Source of the DNA: Paracoccaceae bacterium
Lineage (GTDB): Bacteria; Pseudomonadota; Alphaproteobacteria; Rhodobacterales; Rhodobacteraceae
DNA: 5,872 bases
Direction: 5' to 3'
NCBI GenBank assembly: GCA_026982275.1
Contig: JALSHK010000044.1
Coordinates: 1-5,872, forward strand
How positions within the stretch are numbered: the stretch's first letter is position 1; each line of letters begins with the position of its first letter. The position numbers and the translations under genes were made by a program. A model generated the notes under the pieces. The model made no database searches, had not been told where the DNA came from, and worked only from the letters and a program-made list of their open reading frames with translations. Positions 1-5,628 of this stretch are shown here, piece by piece.

Positions 1-748
<748 letters not shown>

Positions 749-907
749 TCATACCCCTCCGAGGGAAATGCCGCTTTGGGCGTGACACTTTGTGCCTTTT
801 GACCGTAAGGTAAACATAAGTTGTTACAAACGACAACTGATATTTGAGGTCTTGACCCTAGGTTCAGGATTTTTCAGGATACGTCGACCCAATAACAGCA
901 GGATCCT
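749..907. promoter_or_regulatory. Divergent control region between the ABC transporter and M20 genes
   Basis: Both flanking genes start here and point away from each other, so promoters and shared operators are expected. Visible elements: a 6-bp dyad AGTTGT (819-824) / ACAACT (833-838) containing the small palindrome TTGTTACAA (821-829); a direct repeat TTCAGGAT at 863-870 and 873-880, exactly one helical turn apart; and two similar boxes, TTGACCGTAAGG (799-810) and TTGACCCTAGG (852-862). TTGACC at 852-857 has CAGGAT (875-880) 17 nt downstream and is a weak candidate plus-strand promoter. No clear minus-strand -35/-10 pair could be picked. A GntR- or LysR-type regulator would fit such a layout, but no regulator gene is in the window. 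Confidence 0.45.
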
Positions 908-2071
908 ATGCCCGACTTTTATACCCCCCGCGAAATGCTCGAAAAACTTGTGGCATTTCCAACGGTTTCCGATGTCAGCAATCTGGAGTTGATCGATTTT
1001 GTCGAGGATTATCTGGCCGGCCACGGGGTGAAAAGCCACCGTGTTTATGATGAAAGCGGCGAGAAAGCCAATCTTTATGCGGTGATCGGCCCGAATGTGG
1101 AGGGCGGGGTGGTGCTGTCTGGCCATACCGATGTGGTGCCGGTGAAGGGCCAGCCATGGGATAGCGATCCTTTTGTCGTGACCGAAAAAGACGGCAAGCT
1201 TTATGGCCGTGGCACCTGTGATATGAAGGGGTTTGATGCGCTGGCGTTGGCTTTGGTGCCCGATATGCTGAAGGCGGATTTGCAGCGCCCGATCCAGATC
1301 GCGCTTTCTTATGACGAGGAGGTCGGCTGCCTTGGCGCGCCATTTATGATTTCCGATATGGTGGCCAGGCTGCCCCGCGCGAGCGCCGTGATTGTGGGCG
1401 AGCCTTCGATGATGCAGGTGGTGAGCGGCCATAAAGGCGCGATTGGATTCCTGACCGAAGTGCGGGGGTTTGAGATCCATTCAAGCCTGATGCATCAGGG
1501 AGTATCTGCGGTGATGGTGGCGGCGCGCCTGGTGGAATGGCTGCGCCTGCGTTTCGAGGAGAATATGGCGGCCACGCCCAATGCGATCGATGCCGCCTTC
1601 GAGCCGCCTTTCACCACCTTGCATGTGGGGGTAATCCAGGGCGGTTCGGCCACCAATATCACCGCACTTGATGCCAGCTTCAGCTGCGATATCCGCTGCC
1701 CGGCTTCGCAAGATCCGCTGGCATGGCATGCGCGCTATATGGAATATGTGGCCAAGGTGGAGGCCGAGATGCAGGCGATCCAGCCCAGCGCCAAAATCAC
1801 CGTCACCGCGCGCGATGTGAACCCTGCCCTGAAGCCCGAGAAAGATGGCGCGGCCGAGGCGCTGGCCCGCAGGCTGACCGGCGATAATGGCAGCCATGTG
1901 GTATCCTATGGCACCGAGGCCGGGCAATTCCAGCGCGAAGGCTATTCGGTGGTGGTATGCGGGCCGGGCAGCATAGATCAGGCGCACCAGCCCAATGAAT
2001 TCATAACGATTGAACAATTTGAAGCGGGCGAGGCTTTTCTTCGCCGTCTAATCGAAACCCTGAAGGAGTAA
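908..2071 (+). CDS. ArgE-like M20 family acetylornithine deacetylase / N-acyl-amino-acid deacylase
   Basis: Metal-dependent amidohydrolase of the M20 family, ArgE/DapE branch; the family reference reaction is N2-acetylornithine to ornithine plus acetate. It has 387 residues, close to E. coli ArgE (383). Active-site landmarks are complete: SGHTDVVPV (71-79) with metal ligand His73 and Asp75; GTCDMKG with bridging Asp105; YDEEVGC with general base Glu137 and ligand Glu138; GEPS with ligand Glu165; HQPNE with ligand His360. IHSSLMHQGVSA lies in the dimerisation (lid) domain. The ATG at 908 has a weak AGGA (900-903) only 4 nt upstream. It is the first gene of a two-gene operon divergent from a peptide-type ABC transporter. 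Many alphaproteobacteria recycle the acetyl group with ArgJ, so this copy is probably a catabolic deacylase of imported N-acyl amino acids rather than the arginine-pathway enzyme (inference). Family confident, substrate open. Confidence 0.9.
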   Translation: MPDFYTPREMLEKLVAFPTVSDVSNLELIDFVEDYLAGHGVKSHRVYDESGEKANLYAVIGPNVEGGVVLSGHTDVVPVKGQPWDSDPFVVTEKDGKLYGRGTCDMKGFDALALALVPDMLKADLQRPIQIALSYDEEVGCLGAPFMISDMVARLPRASAVIVGEPSMMQVVSGHKGAIGFLTEVRGFEIHSSLMHQGVSAVMVAARLVEWLRLRFEENMAATPNAIDAAFEPPFTTLHVGVIQGGSATNITALDASFSCDIRCPASQDPLAWHARYMEYVAKVEAEMQAIQPSAKITVTARDVNPALKPEKDGAAEALARRLTGDNGSHVVSYGTEAGQFQREGYSVVVCGPGSIDQAHQPNEFITIEQFEAGEAFLRRLIETLKE

Positions 2072-2075
2072 CCCC

Positions 2076-3245
2076 ATGGCGAAAATCAACCGTTTTGCAG
2101 AAATGCTGCCCGAAATCACCGAATGGCGCCGCGATCTGCACCAAAACCCCGAGCTGCTATTTGATTGTCATCGCACCGCAGGCGTGGTGGCGGACAAGCT
2201 GAAAGCCTTCGGCGTGGACGAGATTGTGACCGGCCTTGGCCGCACCGGTGTCGTCGGCGTAATCAAGGGGAAATCTACCGCTTCGGGCAAGGTGATCGGG
2301 CTGCGCGCCGATATGGATGCGCTGCCGATTCATGAAACCACGGGGGCAGAGCATGCCTCCAGGGTGGATGGTAAAATGCACGCTTGCGGCCATGACGGGC
2401 ACACGGCGATGCTACTGGGCGCGGCGAAATATCTGGCCGAAACCCGCAATTTTGACGGCACGGTCGTGGTGATCTTCCAGCCCGCCGAAGAGGGCGGCGG
2501 CGGCGGCAAGGAGATGGTGGATGAGGGCATGATGGAAAGGTTCGGCATTCAGGAAGTGTATGGCATGCATAATATGCCAACCCTGCCGGTCGGCGCATTC
2601 GCCATTCGCCCCGGGCCGCTGATGGCGGCGGCGGATCAATTCGATATTTTTGTGGAAGGCAAGGGCGGCCATGCGGCCATGCCCCATAATGCGATCGACA
2701 CAACCCTGATCGCCAGCCATGTGGTTGTGGCGCTGCAGTCCATTGTCTCGCGTAACACCGACCCGCTGGTTAATGTTGTGATCACCATCACCAGCTTTGA
2801 GACCGAAAGCAACGCCTATAACGTGATCCCGCAGCGGGTGCATTTGCGCGGCACCTGCCGCACTCTGACCCCGGAATCCCGGGCCATGGCCGAGGCGGCG
2901 ATCAAGCGGATCGCCGAGAATACCGCCGCGGCCTATGGCGGCACGGCACGGCTGGAATACGAGCACGGCTATCCGGTGACCAGCAATCATCCGGACCAGA
3001 CCGATTTCGCCATTTCGGTGGCGCGCGAGGTCGCTGGCGAGGCTGCGGTTATCACCGATGTGGAACCGGTGATGGGGGGGGAGGATTTTTCCTACATGCT
3101 GGAAGCCAGGCCGGGCGCTTTCATTTTTGCCGGCAATGGCGACACGGCCATGCTGCACCATCCGGATTACGATTTTAACGATGATCTGATTCCGGCAGGG
3201 TGCTCTTATTGGGCCAAGCTCACCGAAACCCGTATGCCGGCATAA
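2076..3245 (+). CDS. M20D amidohydrolase (HipO / aminoacylase / IAA-amino-acid hydrolase-like)
   Basis: Cytoplasmic metallo-amidohydrolase that cleaves an N-acyl group from an amino acid; family reactions include hippurate to benzoate plus glycine and IAA-amino-acid hydrolysis. It has 389 residues, the normal length. The M20D active site is intact: RADMDALPI (77-85); MHACGHDGH (101-109) with metal ligands Cys104 and His106; QPAEEGG with Glu138 as expected base and Glu139 as ligand; GMHNMP with His165; KGGHAAMPH (196-204) in the dimerisation domain; GGEDFSYM (334-341); and LHHPDYDFND with the last histidine ligand, probably His361. A strong AAGGAG (2063-2068) sits 7 nt before the ATG and overlaps the end of the upstream gene; the gap is 4 bp, so the two hydrolases are co-transcribed and probably translationally coupled. 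Pairing an ArgE-like with a HipO-like enzyme suggests breakdown of several acyl-amino-acid classes. The acyl specificity cannot be read from sequence. Confidence 0.94.
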   Translation: MAKINRFAEMLPEITEWRRDLHQNPELLFDCHRTAGVVADKLKAFGVDEIVTGLGRTGVVGVIKGKSTASGKVIGLRADMDALPIHETTGAEHASRVDGKMHACGHDGHTAMLLGAAKYLAETRNFDGTVVVIFQPAEEGGGGGKEMVDEGMMERFGIQEVYGMHNMPTLPVGAFAIRPGPLMAAADQFDIFVEGKGGHAAMPHNAIDTTLIASHVVVALQSIVSRNTDPLVNVVITITSFETESNAYNVIPQRVHLRGTCRTLTPESRAMAEAAIKRIAENTAAAYGGTARLEYEHGYPVTSNHPDQTDFAISVAREVAGEAAVITDVEPVMGGEDFSYMLEARPGAFIFAGNGDTAMLHHPDYDFNDDLIPAGCSYWAKLTETRMPA

Positions 3246-3258
3246 GCCCACTCGCGGC

Positions 3259-3290
3259 ACGGCCCCGAGCGTCAGCGAGGCCAGGGCCGT
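3259..3290. repeat. Inverted repeat ACGGCCC / GGGCCGT downstream of the M20 operon
   Basis: Perfect 7-bp GC-rich arms (3259-3265 and 3284-3290) around an 18-nt loop, 13 bp after the M20D stop codon. There is no T-tract on either strand, so it is not a canonical intrinsic terminator. It may stabilise the 3' end of the operon mRNA or act with Rho. Its arms match the inner seven bases of the terminator stem at 3401-3431. Confidence 0.55.
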
Positions 3291-3321
3291 TGGCAAACCC
3301 TGTTCGGCATTGCTGGTAAAG

Positions 3322-3363
3322 TGCCTTGGCTGAATGGGGGCTTGCTTTCATGAAGCCAAGGCA
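3322..3363. repeat. Perfect 10-bp inverted repeat TGCCTTGGCT / AGCCAAGGCA
   Basis: Arms at 3322-3331 and 3354-3363 are perfectly complementary around a 22-nt loop. GAA (3332-3334) and TTC (3347-3349) could add three pairs beyond a small bulge. No T-run follows on the plus strand. On the minus strand the stem is followed by C then TTT, too short for a convincing terminator. It could be an mRNA 3'-end stem or a protein-binding dyad. Confidence 0.6.
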
Positions 3364-3396
3364 GAGGCTCCGGTGCGTCCGGTTTTGTCCGCAGAT

Positions 3397-3431
3397 AAAA
3401 GACGGCCCCGCAACAATGTCGAGGGGCCGTC
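3397..3431 (-). terminator. Rho-independent terminator of the PepSY-protein gene
   Basis: Read on the minus strand, a perfect 9-bp stem GACGGCCCC / GGGGCCGTC (3431-3423 with 3409-3401) encloses a 13-nt loop and is followed at once by TTTT (3400-3397). It begins 39 bp past the TAA of the minus-strand gene. No T-tract exists on the plus side, so it acts in one direction. Confidence 0.88.
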
Positions 3432-3470
3432 GGATCGCCCTGTTACGGGGCGGTATCTGGATGGGGCGAA

Positions 3471-4025
3471 TTAGTCGTCGTTTTCATCGTCCCCGTCATT
3501 GCCGTCATCATTTCCGTTATCGTTTCCGCCTTCGTTGCCATCGTCATTGCTGTCGTCGCCATTGCCAAAACCGTTATCGTCATTACGGTCATTGTCGTCA
3601 TCGCTGCCATCATCATCAAAGGTGCCGTCATCGCCAACCACCGCGCCGGTGCCCGCAGCAGTGCCCGCAGCTACGCCTGCGGTGACGGTGTCCGTAACGG
3701 CACCTGTGGCCGGGTTCACGGTGATCAGGCGGTTGGTGCCTGTAGCCGAAACCGAAAGAATTGAATAGCTGCCATTGGCGTTCTGGATCACGTCGGTAAT
3801 GGTATAGCCCTGCGCGGTCAGCTGTGCATCGACCTGCTGAATTGCAGGAACATTTGCGAATGCGGCCGGAATGCCGGCTGTGGGGGCGGGGGTTGTTGGA
3901 GCCGGTGTGGCTGGCGCTGGCGTAGTTGGAGCCGGTGTAGCCGGGGTTGATGCGGTTTGAGCCAATACAGGCATGGCAGTAGCGAGAACCAGCGAAGAAG
4001 CGGTGAGGATAGATGCAAGTTTCAT
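3471..4025 (-). CDS. Secreted PepSY-like protein with Pro/Thr repeat and acidic Asp/Asn/Gly tail
   Basis: Unnamed 184-residue exported protein. Order of parts: Sec signal peptide 1-22 (MKLASIL..., hydrophobic core, cleavage expected at VLA|Q); Pro/Thr/Ala linker about 24-50 built from TPAPTTPAPA-type units; PepSY-like domain about 52-115, with the family's pattern of an early helix, GYTITDV (73-79), NGSY (84-87) and NPATGAV (104-110); Ala/Gly spacer; then a tail 132-184 with 23 Asp, 2 Glu, 11 Asn and 11 Gly in 53 residues. The ATG at 4025-4023 is chosen because the signal peptide begins there; an in-frame ATG 87 bases upstream would bury it. AAAGAA (4039-4034) is a weak ribosome site. PepSY domains are linked to inhibition of peptidases or to periplasmic and envelope roles; the tail may bind Ca2+ or other cations (inference). 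It is monocistronic with its own terminator. Gene is likely real, domain call moderate, function unknown. Confidence 0.75.
   Translation of the reverse strand: MKLASILTASSLVLATAMPVLAQTASTPATPAPTTPAPATPAPTTPAPTAGIPAAFANVPAIQQVDAQLTAQGYTITDVIQNANGSYSILSVSATGTNRLITVNPATGAVTDTVTAGVAAGTAAGTGAVVGDDGTFDDDGSDDDNDRNDDNGFGNGDDSNDDGNEGGNDNGNDDGNDGDDENDD
3895..3944 (-). repeat. 30-bp-period coding repeat in the Pro/Thr linker
   Basis: GTTGGAGCCGGTGT occurs at 3895-3908 and 3925-3938 (plus-strand reading); extended to 20 bases (3895-3914 against 3925-3944), the copies match at 18. The 30-bp period equals ten codons and encodes the TPAPTTPAPA-type linker, so repeat number may vary between strains. Confidence 0.75.
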
Positions 4026-4042
4026 TTTGTTTGTTCTTTCAT

Positions 4043-4113
4043 ATTGGGGTTGCGGTAAACAACATTGTGATCGATTTGACCGTCCACAACATTGTGTTGC
4101 GAATGACCCCAAT
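4043..4113. promoter_or_regulatory. Nested symmetric repeat upstream of the PepSY gene (putative operator or leader structure)
   Basis: Outer 8-bp inverted arms ATTGGGGT (4043-4050) and ACCCCAAT (4106-4113) bracket two identical 11-mers ACAACATTGTG (4059-4069 and 4086-4096) spaced 27 bp start to start. Each 11-mer carries the dyad ACAA-CA-TTGT, extended in the second copy to CACAA-CA-TTGTG. The block ends 18 bp before the PepSY ATG. Two near-palindromic cores in direct repeat suggest a dimeric regulator binding twice; as RNA the block could fold into one long interrupted stem. No clear -35/-10 pair was found. Confidence 0.5.
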
Positions 4114-4283
4114 CTGGGCCAAATGCCGGGAATGCGAAATTGGGCTATGGGGGTATCGGGCCAATCTAAACCAAAGCACTAAAATGGCGGCAGGCAGGTA
4201 TTTTTGGGCCTCACAGGGCAAAATCGCGGGCTGGGTCCAAAGTTTAGGGGGTATTGTGCGCTGTTTCACCGTGTTTTCCAGGC

Positions 4284-4294
4284 TGCGTTGACAA
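4284..4294 (+). repeat. TGCGTTGACAA 11-mer, copy 1
   Basis: First of two identical 11-mers upstream of the acyl-CoA dehydrogenase; the second is at 4371-4381, 87 bp downstream. It contains a consensus TTGACA (4288-4293), but no -10-like hexamer appears at 16-18 nt, so here it looks more like a binding site or decoy than a promoter. Confidence 0.55.
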
Positions 4295-4370
4295 AAGCCT
4301 GACACTTCATCCGAAAAACCGGAGAAACCGGAAAATAATATGAAATGGCGGATTTTGCTTTATAATTCTA

Positions 4371-4403
4371 TGCGTTGACAATTTATCTGCAAAAAACCAA
4401 TCT
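4371..4403 (+). promoter_or_regulatory. Candidate promoter for the acyl-CoA dehydrogenase-acuI operon
   Basis: The second TGCGTTGACAA (4371-4381) supplies a perfect -35 TTGACA at 4375-4380; 17 nt downstream lies CAATCT (4398-4403), a poor -10 (2 of 6 matches). Transcription would start near 4410, leaving a leader of about 45 nt before the ATG at 4457. The strong -35 and weak -10 would suit activation by a regulator (inference). Confidence 0.4.
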
Positions 4404-4456
4404 TTGCCCATCCATTCCCGCTGATCGGGAAGCTTGCAGCTACAGGAATAAACCAA

Positions 4457-5626
4457 ATGTCTAGCCATATTGATGCCATCTTGGCGGCAGCGATTCGCCA
4501 TTGCCAGGAAGAGATCATTCCGAATGTTGATTCGTGGAACGAATCCGCCCGCTGGCCCCGCAGCGCCTCCGATGCCGCAGGGGCCGCTGGCCTGACAGGG
4601 CTTTATGCGCCAAAAGAATGGGGCGGGCAGGGGTTGTCATTGGGGGATGGCATTCAGGTGTATGAGCAGCTCGGCAAGGGGGACGGCGCTTATGCCTTTG
4701 CGCTTTCGATGCATAATATCTGCACCTTCGCCACCTGTGGCTATGGCACTGAAGGCTTCAAGCAAAAATGGGCGCGGGATCTGGCCTCGGGCCGCAAGCT
4801 GGCCAATTTTGCCCTTACAGAACCGCAATCCGGCTCCGATGCCGGAAATATGTATAGCCGCGCGGTGGTAAAGGATGGCAAGTGGACAATTAATGGCAAA
4901 AAAGCATGGGTCAGCCTTGCGGGTGAGGCAGATGTATATTTGACGGTGGTCAAAACCTCCGATGCGCCGGGCCACAAAGACATGGCGATGATCGCGATAC
5001 CAAAAGACACGCCGGGCGTCAGCTTTGGCCCGCTTTATGATACGCCATCTTACAATTTTCTGCCGCTGGCCGAGATGTATCTGGATAATGTGGTGGTGCC
5101 GGAGGAGAATATCATCCTGCCAATTGGGCAGGGCTTGCAGGGGGCCTTGATGGCGATTGACATCGCCCGCACCTCGATCGCGGCGGGTTGTTGCGGGCTG
5201 ATTGAGAGCGCGCTGGATACGGCGCTGAGTTACGCCAAAAATCGCAAGATGTTCAAAGGCAAAAACCTTGATCTGGACGGTATCCAGTGGATGCTCGGGG
5301 ATGTGGCCACGGATCTCGAGGCCTCGCGCTTGCTTTACCGCGCGGCGGCCAATGCGCTGGGCACGCCGGAAGGGCCGCTGATGGCGGCGCATGCGAAAAA
5401 GTTTGTGCCCGATGCGGCGGTGCGCGCCGCCAATACCTGCACGCAGGTCATGGGCGGCTCGGGGCTTTTGGCACAATACGGGATGGACCGGCTCAGCCGC
5501 CTGTCGCAAATGCTGCGCATAGTCGATGGCACCACCGAAATCAGCCGGGTGGTCATTGGCCGCGCCTTGCAAAAGCGCGCTGAAGGGCTGCCGGATCTGC
5601 CGGTGCCGAAAGGATATGGAGAATGA
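4457..5626 (+). CDS. Acyl-CoA dehydrogenase family flavoprotein with Asp at the usual catalytic Glu position
   Basis: FAD enzyme of the acyl-CoA dehydrogenase superfamily, expected to introduce an alpha,beta double bond into an acyl-CoA and pass electrons to ETF. It has 389 residues, standard length. Domains: N-terminal helices about 1-115, middle beta domain about 116-225 with the flavin-binding FALTEPQSGSD (118-128) and WVSLAG (151-156), C-terminal helices about 226-385 with VMGGSG (331-336) and VDGTTEI (356-362). Most relatives have Glu-Gly-Thr here, the Glu being the base; this protein has Asp357. The alternative helix-G base of isovaleryl-CoA dehydrogenases is also absent (Ala237 in DIAR). 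The usual FGxxI stretch reads FKGKNLDLDGIQ. AGGA at 4444-4447 lies 9 nt before the ATG. The downstream acuI-like gene is almost contiguous, pointing to short-chain acyl-CoA metabolism. Superfamily certain; substrate unknown. It is too short to be DmdC. Confidence 0.94.
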   Translation: MSSHIDAILAAAIRHCQEEIIPNVDSWNESARWPRSASDAAGAAGLTGLYAPKEWGGQGLSLGDGIQVYEQLGKGDGAYAFALSMHNICTFATCGYGTEGFKQKWARDLASGRKLANFALTEPQSGSDAGNMYSRAVVKDGKWTINGKKAWVSLAGEADVYLTVVKTSDAPGHKDMAMIAIPKDTPGVSFGPLYDTPSYNFLPLAEMYLDNVVVPEENIILPIGQGLQGALMAIDIARTSIAAGCCGLIESALDTALSYAKNRKMFKGKNLDLDGIQWMLGDVATDLEASRLLYRAAANALGTPEGPLMAAHAKKFVPDAAVRAANTCTQVMGGSGLLAQYGMDRLSRLSQMLRIVDGTTEISRVVIGRALQKRAEGLPDLPVPKGYGE

Positions 5627-5628
5627 AC

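Larger units (their letters stand above)
3246..3396. other. Convergent intergenic spacer with inverted repeats
   Basis: Space between the stop of the M20D gene and the minus-strand terminator. It holds two inverted repeats (listed separately) and, at 3370-3386, a 4-bp CCGG/CCGG hairpin with a 5-nt loop followed by TTTT, which is the only weak candidate for a plus-strand terminator of the M20 operon. I see no credible gene; the open frame starting near 3326 on the plus strand reads through the terminator and antisense to the PepSY gene. Confidence 0.5.
4114..4456. other. Long intergenic control region upstream of the acyl-CoA dehydrogenase
   Basis: About 340 bp without a believable gene. The PepSY-proximal part is G-rich with no obvious coding pattern; the part near 4310-4400 is AT-rich, as expected for a promoter. 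Contents: a near-tandem AAACCGGA at 4316-4323 and 4325-4332; a perfect TATAAT at 4361-4366 with no recognisable -35 at 15-18 nt; and two TGCGTTGACAA copies (separate entries). Short frames here lack ribosome sites and codon bias. A small RNA or long 5' leader cannot be excluded. Confidence 0.5.

Noticed and set aside
824..2017. Two abutting minus-strand open frames (218 and 178 residues) opposite the ArgE-like gene
   Set aside because: They are shadows produced by codon bias; His/Arg/Gly-rich with no domain pattern, while the plus strand has a complete M20 active site.
2412..3296. 294-residue minus-strand open frame opposite the M20D gene
   Set aside because: Antisense shadow; the plus-strand protein has all metal ligands and a strong ribosome site.
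3246..3470. tRNA, small RNA gene or CRISPR array
   Set aside because: No cloverleaf, no regular repeat-spacer pattern and no promoter signal; only hairpins were found.
3471..3632. Acidic tail as an RTX calcium-binding repeat
   Set aside because: The tail lacks the nine-residue GGxGxDxUx periodicity; it is only Asp/Asn/Gly-rich.
4026..4112. 29-residue N-terminal extension of the PepSY protein from an upstream in-frame ATG
   Set aside because: It would hide a well-formed signal peptide and translate the symmetric repeat block; the downstream ATG at 4025 is preferred.
4361..4366. Perfect TATAAT as the main promoter -10
   Set aside because: No -35-like hexamer is found 15-18 nt upstream and no extended -10 TGn; kept only as a note in the intergenic entry.
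4109..4403. Three copies of CCAATCT (4109, 4161, 4397) as a regulatory motif
   Set aside because: Seven-base words at irregular spacing are expected by chance at this length.
4637..5572. 311-residue minus-strand open frame opposite the acyl-CoA dehydrogenase
   Set aside because: Antisense shadow; composition is atypical and the plus-strand frame is a full-length known family.
4457..5626. DmdC (methylthiopropionyl-CoA dehydrogenase) because of acuI next door
   Set aside because: DmdC proteins are about 580-600 residues with an added C-terminal domain; this protein is 389 residues.
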